A stretch of 10,072 nucleotides of DNA from Pseudonocardia sp. (GTDB lineage Bacteria; Actinomycetota; Actinomycetes; Mycobacteriales; Pseudonocardiaceae): positions 1-10,072 of the forward strand of contig JAKDLE010000055.1 in NCBI GenBank assembly GCA_030453005.1, in the 5' to 3' direction. This document shows, in pieces, positions 1 through 6,365 of the stretch. The notes under the pieces were generated by a model. The model was not told where the DNA came from. It searched no databases and saw only the letters and a program-made list of their open reading frames with translations. Position numbers and translations under genes: made by a program. Numbering within the stretch: the stretch's first letter is position 1; each line of letters begins with the position of its first letter.

Positions 1-826
1 CCCGCTGGATCGGGGTGCCGCAACGGCCGCAGGGGCGGTCGGCCCGGCCGTAGGCGTGCAGGGAACGGTCGAAATAGCCCGAGGCGCCGTTGACGTCGAC
101 GTAGAGCGCGTCGAACGAGGTGCCCCCCTGCTCCAGCGCGGCGGCCATCACCTCGGTGGCCGCGTCGAGCACGGCGCGGCCCTGGGCCCGGGTGAGGCGC
201 TCGGTGGACCGCTCTCCGTGCAGGCGGGCCCGCCACAGGGCCTCGTCGGCGTAGATGTTGCCGATCCCGGAGACGACGGTCTGGTCGAGCAGGGCCCGCT
301 TGAGCCCGGTGCGGCGGCGGCGGATGGCGGCCACGGCGGCGTCGAGGTCGAACGCCGGGTCCATCGGGTCCCGGGCGATGTGGGCCACCGGCTCGGGCAG
401 CAACCCCCCGGGCAGCGACCCCCCGTCTGCGGCCGGGACGAGCGGGTGCACGGAGAGCCCGCCGAACGTGCGCTGGTCGACGAACCGCAGCTCGGGCCCG
501 TCGTCGGCGAACCCGATCCGCACGCGCAGGTGCCTCTCCGGGGCGCGGTCGGGCGCGGCGACCAGCATCTGACCGCTCATGCCCAGGTGGGCGAGGACAG
601 CGTCGTCGCCGGGTGCGCCGCCATCGAGGTCGAGCCACAGGTACTTGCCGCGCCGCCGCGCCCCGGTGATCGTGCGGCCGGCCAGGCGGGCGGCGAAGTC
701 GGCGCCGCCCGCGACGTGGCGGCGCACGGCGCGGGGGTGGCGGACCTCGACGGCCGCGATCGTCCGGTCGAGCACGTGGTCGGCGAGGCCGCGGCGGACG
801 ACCTCGACCTCGGGGAGCTCGGGCAC
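1..826 (-). CDS. mutM: Formamidopyrimidine-DNA glycosylase (Fpg/MutM), 3' end cut by window edge
   Basis: Bifunctional base-excision repair enzyme: a glycosylase for 8-oxoguanine and other oxidised purines plus an AP lyase. The frame, read from a GTG at 826, opens with [13 protein letters not shown], which contains the catalytic Pro2 and Glu3 of the family. Further family marks are GKYLW near residue 61, HLGMSGQM near residue 83, and [14 protein letters not shown] of the helix-two-turn-helix in the C-terminal half. The last residues present are [10 protein letters not shown], the first half of the C-terminal zinc finger. The 275 codons seen therefore lack only about 15 residues and the second Cys pair, which lie outside the window. 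The start is only 7 bp after the rnc stop and has no clear Shine-Dalgarno sequence, so translation is probably coupled to rnc. The rnc-mutM order matches many actinobacteria. Nei-type paralogues are less likely, given the intact 8-oxoG-type motifs. Confidence 0.96.
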   Translation of the reverse strand, partial: MPELPEVEVVRRGLADHVLDRTIAAVEVRHPRAVRRHVAGGADFAARLAGRTITGARRRGKYLWLDLDGGAPGDDAVLAHLGMSGQMLVAAPDRAPERHLRVRIGFADDGPELRFVDQRTFGGLSVHPLVPAADGGSLPGGLLPEPVAHIARDPMDPAFDLDAAVAAIRRRRTGLKRALLDQTVVSGIGNIYADEALWRARLHGERSTERLTRAQGRAVLDAATEVMAAALEQGGTSFDALYVDVNGASGYFDRSLHAYGRADRPCGRCGTPIQR

Positions 827-833
827 CGGGTGC

Positions 834-1577
834 TCAGGACGCGGCGGAACGGGCGGAGGCAGCCTCGGCGGTGAGGGTGCGCCAGGCGAGCTCGGCGGCC
901 TTCTGCTCCGCCTCCTTCTTGGTGCGCCCCTCGCCGATCCCGAGGTCCCGGCCCGAGACGACGGCGGTGGCCGTGAAGACCTTCAGGTGGTCCGGGCCGT
1001 CCTCGGTGATGCGGTACTCGGGCACGCCGAGCTCACCCGCGGCGGTGAACTCCTGCAGGCTCGTCTTCCAGTCGAGCCCCGCCCCGAGCAGCGGGGCGCC
1101 CACGAGCAGGGAGTCGAAGAGGCGGTCGACCACGCCGCGCGCGGTCTCCAGGCCGTGTTCCAGGTACACCGCGCCGATCAGCGCCTCGGTGGCGTCGGCC
1201 ATGATGCTGATCTTCTCGCGGCCGCCGGTGAGCTCCTCGCCGCGGCCCAGGTACAGGTAGGCGCCGAGCCCGTCGGGGCCGATGCCCTCGGCGACCCCGG
1301 CGAGCGCGTGCATGTTGACGACGCTCGCCCGCAGCTTGGCCAGCTGCCCCTCGGGAAGCTCGGGGTGCTCGCGGTAGAGCCGCTCGGTGACCACGATGCT
1401 GAGCACCGAGTCGCCCAGGAACTCCAGGCGCTCGTTGGTGGGCAGCCCACCGTTCTCGTAGGCGTAGCTGCGGTGCGTCAGCGCCAGGGTGAGGATCTCG
1501 TCGCCGAGCTGCACCCCCAACGCAGCGAGCAGGGGTCCGCGGTCGCCCACGAACCCCTGCCTGCCACGTTCGGTCAT
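834..1577 (-). CDS. rnc: Ribonuclease III
   Basis: Double-stranded-RNA endonuclease that processes the rRNA precursor and structured mRNAs in the cytoplasm. The 247-residue product has the usual bacterial architecture. The catalytic domain carries the family signature [12 protein letters not shown] at residues 48-59, giving acidic residues Glu49, Glu52 and Asp56. The second catalytic cluster, [12 protein letters not shown], supplies Asp128 and Glu131. A double-stranded-RNA-binding domain follows at about residues 170-235, starting DWKTSLQEF and ending in the typical [14 protein letters not shown] helix. All key acidic residues are present, so the enzyme should be active. The ATG start at 1577 lies 12 bp after the rpmF stop, with only a weak GGAT-like ribosome site, which fits coupled translation within a yceD-rpmF-rnc-mutM unit. 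The Ala/Ser-rich C-terminal tail looks like an unstructured extension. Confidence 0.97.
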   Translation of the reverse strand: MTERGRQGFVGDRGPLLAALGVQLGDEILTLALTHRSYAYENGGLPTNERLEFLGDSVLSIVVTERLYREHPELPEGQLAKLRASVVNMHALAGVAEGIGPDGLGAYLYLGRGEELTGGREKISIMADATEALIGAVYLEHGLETARGVVDRLFDSLLVGAPLLGAGLDWKTSLQEFTAAGELGVPEYRITEDGPDHLKVFTATAVVSGRDLGIGEGRTKKEAEQKAAELAWRTLTAEAASARSAAS

Positions 1578-1589
1578 GAGATCCGGGGA

Positions 1590-1772
1590 TCAGGCCGGAC
1601 TGACGACCTGGCGGCCGTCGTACTGCCCGCAGGTCGGGCACGCCATGTGCGGGGGCTTGGCGGCCCGGCAGGCGCGGTTCGAACAGGGGGCGAGCGTGGG
1701 GGCAGTGGCCTTCCACTGCGACCGACGCGAGCGCGTGTTCGACCGCGACATCCGGCGCTTCGGAACGGCCAC
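1590..1772 (-). CDS. rpmF: 50S ribosomal protein bL32, zinc-ribbon (four-cysteine) form
   Basis: Small basic protein of the large ribosomal subunit, 60 residues, opening with the highly characteristic [20 protein letters not shown]. It is the zinc-binding version: a first cysteine pair in APCSNRAC and a second in ACPTCGQY, with nine residues between the pairs. The first pair is spaced CX4C rather than the CX2C I would expect from other bL32 proteins. The start is the GTG at 1772, chosen because a good AGGAG site lies 7 nt upstream and the protein then begins with the family consensus. The gene sits between yceD and rnc. The yceD-rpmF pairing is conserved widely in bacteria, including E. coli. 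From memory, the M. tuberculosis rpmF is a cysteine-free form at another locus, so this position and form differ from mycobacteria. Confidence 0.96.
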   Translation of the reverse strand: MAVPKRRMSRSNTRSRRSQWKATAPTLAPCSNRACRAAKPPHMACPTCGQYDGRQVVSPA

Positions 1773-1779
1773 GATGAAT

Positions 1780-1784
1780 CTCCT
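1780..1784 (-). promoter_or_regulatory. Shine-Dalgarno site of rpmF
   Basis: AGGAG on the minus strand, 7 nt upstream of the GTG start at 1772. It is one of the strongest ribosome-binding sites in the window, as expected for a ribosomal protein, and it fixes the rpmF start. Confidence 0.8.
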
Positions 1785-1799
1785 AGCAGTACTCGGGTG

Positions 1800-1820
1800 A
1801 CCGACTGGGGGGCAGTCGGT
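1800..1820 (-). other. Intergenic hairpin between yceD and rpmF
   Basis: A perfect 8-bp inverted repeat (plus-strand ACCGACTG at 1800-1807 and CAGTCGGT at 1813-1820) encloses a 5-nt loop of one base type. It lies in the 52-bp gap between the yceD stop and the rpmF ribosome-binding site. A second copy of CAGTCGG at 1826-1832 overlaps the yceD stop codon and could pair with the same left arm instead. There is no T-run after the stem on the minus strand, so a classical terminator is not supported. An RNA-processing, stabilising or attenuating element is possible. The hairpin is seen directly; the role is inferred. Confidence 0.5.
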
Positions 1821-1824
1821 GGGC

Positions 1825-2403
1825 TCAGTCGGCGGAGAGCCGCTCACGCAGGGCGGCCCATCGAGGGTCAAGTGTCTCATGCCCGTGGTCGGGCCCGAGG
1901 TCGGCCCACTTCTCGCCGCAGTCGACGCACAGTCCCGGGCAGTCGGCCCGGCACAGCGGCGCGAGCGGCAGCGCGAGGACCAGGCCGTCGCGGACCACCT
2001 GCTCGAGGTCGAGCTGCTCGTCGACGATGCGCGGGATCTCGTCGGCGTCGGTGGTCTCCACCGTGGCGCTGTCGGGGAACGCGAACAGCTCACCGAGCTC
2101 GACGGTGATCTCGTCGGCCAGCGGGTCGAGGCAGCGGGCGCACTCGCCCTCCAACGCCGCGTGCGCGGTGCCGGAGACGTAGACGCCCTCGCTGACCGAC
2201 TCCAGCCGGATGTCGAGCTCGACGGGGCTGCCCTCGGGCACCCCGATCGTCTCGATGCCGAGGCGGGCCGGGGACCCGGGGCCGGGGATCGTCCGGGTGT
2301 AGCTGCGCATGGCACCGGGCCTGCGCCCGAGCTCCCTGGTCCCGAAGACCCAGGCGCTCGTCGCGTCGGCGCGGGGGCCGCGCGTGGGGTGGTGTGCGCT
2401 CAC
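1825..2403 (-). CDS. DUF177 / YceD family protein (23S rRNA accumulation protein family)
   Basis: Member of the YceD family, linked in other bacteria and plants to 23S rRNA accumulation and nearly always found next to rpmF, as here. From the GTG at 2403 the product is 192 residues. The N-terminal stretch [16 protein letters not shown] (about 18-33) matches the usual start region of actinobacterial members, which favours this start over the internal ATG at codon 32 (MRSYTRTI). The core contains [12 protein letters not shown] and ECARCLDPL (Cys88, Cys91), an acidic mid-section, then [19 protein letters not shown] with Cys151, Cys155, Cys159 and Cys162. It ends with the typical DPRWAAL. The cysteine pairs could bind a metal, but that is inference. 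The ribosome site is weak. The gene lies 19 bp after the ATPase gene and 52 bp before rpmF. Confidence 0.92.
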   Translation of the reverse strand: MSAHHPTRGPRADATSAWVFGTRELGRRPGAMRSYTRTIPGPGSPARLGIETIGVPEGSPVELDIRLESVSEGVYVSGTAHAALEGECARCLDPLADEITVELGELFAFPDSATVETTDADEIPRIVDEQLDLEQVVRDGLVLALPLAPLCRADCPGLCVDCGEKWADLGPDHGHETLDPRWAALRERLSAD

Positions 2404-2422
2404 CGCACCCAGGGTAGGCCGA

Positions 2423-3487
2423 TCAGCGCGCGGGCGCGGGCGGGCCCTGCGGCGCCTCGGGCACGGCGCGGTCGAAGCGGTCGGCGATGAGCGCGGCCAG
2501 GCCCAGGAACGCGTCGCGGGTGCGGGGCCGCAGCCGGGCCAGCTCCACCCGTCCGCCGGTGGCGAGGTGCGGGTCGTGCGGCACCTCGACGACCGCACGG
2601 CACCGCGCCTCGAAGTGCTCACGGATGCGGGTCGCGTCGACCTCCACGGACGTGCGGTCGCAGGAGAGCACCACCAGCGCGTTGCGGGCGAGGTCGGCGT
2701 GTCCGTGCGCGAGCAGCCAGTCGAGCGTCTTGCTGGCCCGGCTGGAGCCGTCGACCGTGGGTGCGCCGACGATGATCACACTGTCGGCGAGCGTGAGGGT
2801 GCCCTCCATCGCCGAGTGCACGAGCCCGGTGCCCGAGTCGGTGATCACGATGTTGAAGAAGCGCGCGAGCAGCCTGCAGACGTGCTCGTACTCCTCGCGG
2901 CTGAACGCGTCGCTCGACGCCGGGTCCTGCTCGGAGGCGAGCACCTGCAACCGGCCCGCGAGGCTCGTGTAGCGGGTGACGTCGGCCCAGGAGCCGATGC
3001 GGTCGAGGTCGCGCAGCAGCTCGCGGACGGTGACCGAGGACTCGCCGGTCAGTCGGTCGGCGAGCGTGCCCGCGTCGGGGTTGGCGTCGAGGACCACGAC
3101 GCGGTCGCCGCGGTACTCGGCGAGCGCCAGGCCCAGGCAGGTGGTGACGGTGGTCTTCCCGACCCCACCCTTCATCGAGGTGACGGCGATGCGGTGGGTC
3201 TCGCTGAGCGGGCGCCGCAGCCGGTGCACGAGCTGGCGCCGCAGGCGCTCGACCTCGCTGGGCCCGGGGTTGACCAGGCCCCCGCTGAACCGGTGGACGA
3301 CCCGTCGCCACCCCTCGTCGGGCACGTCGGCGCGCCTGCGCACGATCACGTCGTCGGTCAGGTCACCCGCGGTGTGCGCGGCCCTCGTGTCCCCCACGGG
3401 CTCCCCTGTGCTTGTCTCTCGCGGCCCGAGCCGGTGCCCGTACCGCTCCCACCACAGGGACGGATCGGGTTCGACGCGCCGCACCAC
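2423..3487 (-). CDS. MinD/ParA-type ATPase of the EspI (Rv3876) family
   Basis: A 354-residue P-loop ATPase of the SIMIBI class (MinD/ParA/FlhG branch). It has a deviant Walker A, KGGVGKTT at 106-113, with signature Lys106. A Walker A' region DANPDAGTL carries Asp134 and Asp138, and Walker B is NIVITDSGTG with Asp217. The segment before the P-loop (GWRRVVHRFSGGLVNPG, about 59-75) and the segments LASEQDP, GLVHSAM, TLDWLLAHG and PHDPHL closely follow, from memory, EspI, an ATPase of ESX-1 type VII secretion loci. The long Pro-rich N-terminus of EspI is missing; here there are about 95 residues before the ATPase core. The C-terminus ends in a short Pro/Ala tail. The start is GTG at 3487 (a second GTG follows directly), and no better start exists before the upstream stop. 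No ESX components are in the window. It is flanked by sepIVA (63 bp upstream) and yceD (19 bp downstream). A polar-positioning or division role is possible but inferred. Confidence 0.9.
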   Translation of the reverse strand: MVRRVEPDPSLWWERYGHRLGPRETSTGEPVGDTRAAHTAGDLTDDVIVRRRADVPDEGWRRVVHRFSGGLVNPGPSEVERLRRQLVHRLRRPLSETHRIAVTSMKGGVGKTTVTTCLGLALAEYRGDRVVVLDANPDAGTLADRLTGESSVTVRELLRDLDRIGSWADVTRYTSLAGRLQVLASEQDPASSDAFSREEYEHVCRLLARFFNIVITDSGTGLVHSAMEGTLTLADSVIIVGAPTVDGSSRASKTLDWLLAHGHADLARNALVVLSCDRTSVEVDATRIREHFEARCRAVVEVPHDPHLATGGRVELARLRPRTRDAFLGLAALIADRFDRAVPEAPQGPPAPAR

Positions 3488-3550
3488 GAGCGCAGGGTAA
3501 CGCCTCGGGCACCGCGCGTGGCAGGGCCGACGCCGGATCGGGGACCGCCG

Positions 3551-4291
3551 TCAGTCGATCAGGTCCATCCCCGTGCCCGAGCGGCCCCGGGCCGCGGGAG
3601 CGCCGTTGGGCGGGCTGCCGCGCCACAGCTGGCTGCGGCCCTGGCCGACGGTGCGCAGGGCCCGGCCCAGCGTGTCCTCGAACTCGGCGAGCTTCGTGTC
3701 GACGTAGCCGTCGCACTCGCGACGCAGCCGCTCGGCCTCGGCCTCGGCGGCGTCGAGGAGGCGCGCGCCCTCGGCGTGCGCGGTGCGCGCCACCTCGGTC
3801 TGCGACACCAGCCGGGCCTGCTCGGCGAGCCCGTCGGCGATGTAGCGGTCGTGCGCGGCACGCCCCGCGGCGTCGAGCCGCTCCGCCTCGGTGCGGGCGC
3901 GGTCGGTGAGCTCGGCGAACTGGCGGCGCCCCTCGACCACGGTGCGCTCGGCCTCGTGGCGGGCTCCCCCGACGGTCTGCTCGGCCTCCGCGCGCGCCTC
4001 CTCGACGATCCGGCTCGCCTCCGCCCGGGCGTCGGCGACCATCTGCTCGGCGTCGGCGTACGCGCCCGACCGGGCCTGCTCGGCCTCCCGCTCGGCCTCG
4101 CCGACGATGTCGTCGCGGCGGTCCAGTACGTCCTGCGCGTCGTCGAGCTCGCCGGGCAACGCCTCGCGGACGTCGTCGAGCAGCTCCAGGACGTCACCTC
4201 GCGGGACGACGCAGTTCGAGGTCATCGGGACCCCGCGCGCCTCCTCGACGACGGTGACCAGCGCGTCGAGAGATTCGAAGACCCGGTACAC
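3551..4291 (-). CDS. sepIVA: SepIVA-like DivIVA-family coiled-coil division protein
   Basis: Coiled-coil protein of the DivIVA superfamily. In mycobacteria SepIVA (Rv2927c) acts at the septum and affects intracellular membrane-domain and envelope growth. From GTG 4291 the product is 246 residues and begins MYRVFESLDALVTVVEEARG, as the mycobacterial proteins do. The signature PRGDVLELLDD and PGELDDAQDVLD (about 30-57) follows. A long charged coiled coil spans about 60-195, including four consecutive 11-residue units at 80-123 (pattern EAxxxVxxARx). Then come RLVSQTEV, LRRECDGYVDTKLAEFEDTL (188-207) and a disordered Gly/Pro/Arg tail of about 25 residues. An in-frame ATG at 4300 would add three residues, but the GAGAGG site directly abuts that ATG and sits at ideal distance from the GTG. 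Neighbours are coaD upstream and the EspI-like ATPase downstream. Confidence 0.93.
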   Translation of the reverse strand: MYRVFESLDALVTVVEEARGVPMTSNCVVPRGDVLELLDDVREALPGELDDAQDVLDRRDDIVGEAEREAEQARSGAYADAEQMVADARAEASRIVEEARAEAEQTVGGARHEAERTVVEGRRQFAELTDRARTEAERLDAAGRAAHDRYIADGLAEQARLVSQTEVARTAHAEGARLLDAAEAEAERLRRECDGYVDTKLAEFEDTLGRALRTVGQGRSQLWRGSPPNGAPAARGRSGTGMDLID

Positions 4292-4300
4292 GCGCCGCAT

Positions 4301-4306
4301 CCTCTC
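4301..4306 (-). promoter_or_regulatory. Shine-Dalgarno site that decides the sepIVA start
   Basis: GAGAGG on the minus strand. Its distance to the ATG at 4300 is zero, which is unusable, but it is 9 nt upstream of the GTG at 4291. This supports the GTG start, which also gives the family-typical N-terminus MYRVFE. Confidence 0.7.
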
Positions 4307-4348
4307 ACTGCGACACCGCCGATCGGGGGATCGCCCCGCACCCGCGTG

Positions 4349-4831
4349 TCAGCCTCTCTCGGCGAGGCGTTCCAGCAGCAGGCGGTGCACCGCCTCGGGC
4401 AGTAGGTGGGAGACGTCGCCGCCGTAGGTGGCCACCTCCTTGACCAGCGAGCTGGCCACGAAGCTGAACTCCGGGCTGGTGGGCATGAACAGCGTGTCCA
4501 CTCCCGCGAGCCGGTGGTTCATCTGCGCCATCTTCAGCTCGTAGTCGAAGTCGGAGACCGCGCGGATGCCCTTGACGATCGCGCGGACGTCGTGGGTGCG
4601 GCAGTAGTCGACGAGCAGGCCGTGGAAGGAGTCGACGCGCACGTTCGGGTACGGCGCGACCTGCTCGACGAGCATGTCCATCCGTTCGGCGACGGTGAAG
4701 AGCCCCTTCTTGCTCTTGTTGACCAACACCGCGACCACGACCTCGTCGAACAACGGCGCGGTGCGCCCGATGATGTCGAGATGGCCGAGGGTCGGGGGAT
4801 CGAAGGAACCGGGGCAGACCGCGCGCCTCAT
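4349..4831 (-). CDS. coaD: Phosphopantetheine adenylyltransferase (PPAT)
   Basis: Fourth step of coenzyme A synthesis: transfers AMP from ATP to 4'-phosphopantetheine, giving dephospho-CoA and pyrophosphate. The 160-residue product matches the usual length of about 160. It begins MRRAVCPGSFDPPTLGHLDI, with the nucleotidyltransferase (T/H)xGH motif at 14-17. It continues with VNKSKKGLFTVAER (38-50), the substrate-binding VKGIRAVSDFDYE (86-98) and EFSFVASSLVKEVA (121-134), equivalent to the ISSTxxRE motif. The ATG at 4831 was chosen over an in-frame start at 4882 because the family begins exactly here and GTAGGG lies about 9 nt upstream. The gap to rsmD is 93 bp. The rsmD-coaD pair is very common in bacteria and in mycobacteria (Rv2966c-Rv2965c). 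Nothing in the sequence looks broken. Confidence 0.97.
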   Translation of the reverse strand: MRRAVCPGSFDPPTLGHLDIIGRTAPLFDEVVVAVLVNKSKKGLFTVAERMDMLVEQVAPYPNVRVDSFHGLLVDYCRTHDVRAIVKGIRAVSDFDYELKMAQMNHRLAGVDTLFMPTSPEFSFVASSLVKEVATYGGDVSHLLPEAVHRLLLERLAERG

Positions 4832-4924
4832 GGACGCGGACCCTACCCGTGCCCCCGCCCCGATGATCGCTGTGTACCGCACGTCGGAGCGCTCACCTCA
4901 GCGGTGGCCTACGGCTCGCGGCGA

Positions 4925-5470
4925 TCACCGCCCGATATGCACCGCCGTGTCGCCGTAGCGGCGGACCCGGACCGCGCGCAGCGGGCGCGGCCAGGCGAAG
5001 TCGGCGCCGGTGCTGCGCTCCACGACGACCGTCGCGCCGTCGGCGAACCAGCCGTGCTCCGCGGCCGCGGCCAGCCAGCCCGCCACCTCGGCGTCGGGCA
5101 CGTCGTAGGGCGGGTCGACGAGCACCAGGTCGTAGGCGCGCGCGGCCGCGCAGGCCAGCACGGACGCGGCGGGGCCCGCACGCACCAGCGCGCCGTGCAG
5201 CCCGAGGTCGTCGACGTTGCGCCGCAGCACGTCCGCGGCGCGCCGGTCGGACTCGACGAACAGCGCGTGCGCGGCCCCGCGGGACAGCGCCTCCAGGCCC
5301 AGTGCGCCGGACCCCGCGCACAGGTCGAGCACGGCGGCGCCGTCGAGCCCCGGGTCGTGCTCCAGTGCACTGAACAGCGCCTCCCGCACCCGGTCGGAGG
5401 TGGGCCGGGTGCCCTTCGGCGGGACGCGCAGGCGCCGTCCGCCCGCCGTCCCGGCGATGATCCGCGTCAC
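4925..5470 (-). CDS. rsmD: 16S rRNA (guanine966-N2)-methyltransferase RsmD
   Basis: Methylates G966 of 16S rRNA (E. coli numbering) with S-adenosylmethionine during 30S assembly. The 181-residue product has the family start RIIAGTAGGRRLRVPP, then the conserved GTRPTSDRVREALFS (20-34). The Rossmann SAM-binding motif is LDLCAGSGALGLEALSRGA (48-66), and the catalytic N6/N2-amino-methylase motif DPPY is at 119-122. The start is GTG 5470, the point where family homology begins. No Shine-Dalgarno is visible because the DNA directly upstream is a 15-bp tandem repeat. That repeat and the rest of the 54-nt gap stay open in this frame back to the TAG stop of the CYTH gene, so only one stop codon separates the two reading frames. 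The gene is followed 93 bp later by coaD. Confidence 0.96.
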   Translation of the reverse strand: MTRIIAGTAGGRRLRVPPKGTRPTSDRVREALFSALEHDPGLDGAAVLDLCAGSGALGLEALSRGAAHALFVESDRRAADVLRRNVDDLGLHGALVRAGPAASVLACAAARAYDLVLVDPPYDVPDAEVAGWLAAAAEHGWFADGATVVVERSTGADFAWPRPLRAVRVRRYGDTAVHIGR

Positions 5471-5515
5471 CGCGCGAGTCTGGCACGCGCGATTCTGGCA
5501 CGCGCGAGTCCGGCA
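5471..5515. repeat. Three-copy 15-bp tandem repeat directly upstream of rsmD
   Basis: Three head-to-tail 15-bp units: CGCGCGAGTCTGGCA (5471-5485), CGCGCGATTCTGGCA (5486-5500) and CGCGCGAGTCCGGCA (5501-5515). Copies two and three each differ from the first by one base. The array fills most of the 54-bp gap between the CYTH gene stop and the rsmD GTG and touches that start codon. Unit length is a multiple of three, so read on the minus strand it encodes a five-residue repeat (like CQTRA) in the rsmD frame. It may be a minisatellite or part of a dispersed intergenic repeat family. I cannot tell from one window. Confidence 0.9.
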
Positions 5516-5524
5516 CCGCCCTCG

Positions 5525-6298
5525 CTACCGGGCGAAGTGGGCCAGCGACGCGCCGGTCTTGGTTTGCTGCTCGGAGGTGGGGTGGATCCCCCGCTCCGCG
5601 AGCAGGTGGCGGATGGCCTCGGCCACCCGCGGCGCCCGCGCGGGCCGGCACTTCGTCGACACCTCGTAGAGCCGCGAGCCGTCCGGGTAGGCCCAGCTCT
5701 CCAGCACCAACTTGCGGGCCCCGCCCTGGCCTGCACCGCCCCGTCCGACGTCTCCGGGGATCTCGCCGATCATCCGCGTGACGGCGATGGGGCCGTGCAC
5801 CCGCAGCTCGCGCAGCGGATGCGCGGTCGTGGTCACCGCCCGCAGGAATCGCCGCTGCTCCGCCGAGATCAGGGTCTGCAGCGGCTCCCGGCCGCGTACC
5901 GCGGCGCGGACGACGGCAGGCCGCAGCGGGCACGCCACCGCCGTCGTCCACCACGACCGCTGCGGCAGGGCGTCGAGCTCGACGCTGACGTTGCGCGACC
6001 ACCGCATCCCGCGTGGCAGCGGGCCCGGACGGGTGCGGCGCAGCTTGACCACCGAGTCGCCGCCACCGGAGCTGTGGGTCCGCACCCGGACGACGAGCCC
6101 CTGCCGGGCGAGGTCGAGATCGGGGGTGTCGAGGAAGTAGACGCGCCGGGTGGGTGCCTCCCGCATCCGCAGGGCGGACGCCAGCACGCCGTGGTCGGAC
6201 TCCGGGACGAGGATCTTCACCTCGACGCGGTCGAGCCGTCCGGCGCGCCGGGTGCTACCGCGCAGCCCCGTCCAGGGCCGCTTGTGCTCCGCTGCCAT
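5525..6298 (-). CDS. CYTH-domain protein (triphosphate tunnel metalloenzyme-like)
   Basis: A 257-residue protein resembling the CYTH/VTC superfamily, whose members bind triphosphate-type ligands in a beta-barrel tunnel. Visible marks are RVEVKILVPES near the start of the barrel (24-34), VYFLDTPDLDLARQGLVVRVR (53-73) with paired arginines, DSVVKLRR (81-88), SAEQRRFL (145-152), and the C-terminal YEVSTKC (211-217) and EQQTKT (243-248). These C-terminal motifs recur in actinobacterial proteins often labelled adenylate cyclase or CYTH protein. The classic ExExK motif is incomplete: VEVK is present but the first Glu is Arg24. I infer no specific substrate. The ATG at 6298 is favoured over a GTG at 6322 because a G-rich GGGGGA site lies just upstream. 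The gene sits 67 bp after pyc and 54 bp before rsmD. A polyphosphate- or triphosphate-related enzyme is the main alternative to a non-catalytic binder. Confidence 0.8.
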   Translation of the reverse strand: MAAEHKRPWTGLRGSTRRAGRLDRVEVKILVPESDHGVLASALRMREAPTRRVYFLDTPDLDLARQGLVVRVRTHSSGGGDSVVKLRRTRPGPLPRGMRWSRNVSVELDALPQRSWWTTAVACPLRPAVVRAAVRGREPLQTLISAEQRRFLRAVTTTAHPLRELRVHGPIAVTRMIGEIPGDVGRGGAGQGGARKLVLESWAYPDGSRLYEVSTKCRPARAPRVAEAIRHLLAERGIHPTSEQQTKTGASLAHFAR

Positions 6299-6331
6299 CG
6301 TTCCCCCGAACTCGCCGTCCACCCTGCCGCC

Positions 6332-6356
6332 GGCGGGGTCACGGACGGTACCCGCC
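6332..6356 (-). terminator. Possible hairpin after pyc
   Basis: In the 67-bp gap after pyc, GGCGGG (6332-6337) can pair with CCCGCC (6351-6356) around a 13-nt loop. The same gap holds two GC palindromes (6327-6336 and 6352-6363). There is no T-run, and random pairing is common at this GC content, so this is a weak candidate for a terminator or processing hairpin. Confidence 0.25.
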
Positions 6357-6365
6357 CGGGCGGCG

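Noticed and set aside
2404..2622. An N-terminal extension of the YceD frame up to 2622
   Set aside because: It would overlap the 3' end of the ATPase gene by about 200 bp, and the sequence there reads as an Arg/Pro-rich shadow. Homology to actinobacterial YceD starts after the GTG at 2403.
3488..3550. A search for a promoter or terminator in the 63-bp gap between sepIVA and the ATPase gene
   Set aside because: Nothing beyond ordinary GC-rich sequence is visible: no clear hairpin with a T-run and no -10/-35 pair.
4832..4924. A possible coaD promoter in the 93-bp rsmD-coaD gap (TACACA-like -10, GAGCGCTC palindrome at 4887-4894)
   Set aside because: No -35 box at proper spacing could be found, and an 8-bp palindrome is not significant at this GC content. 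The gap is noted as having no supported element.
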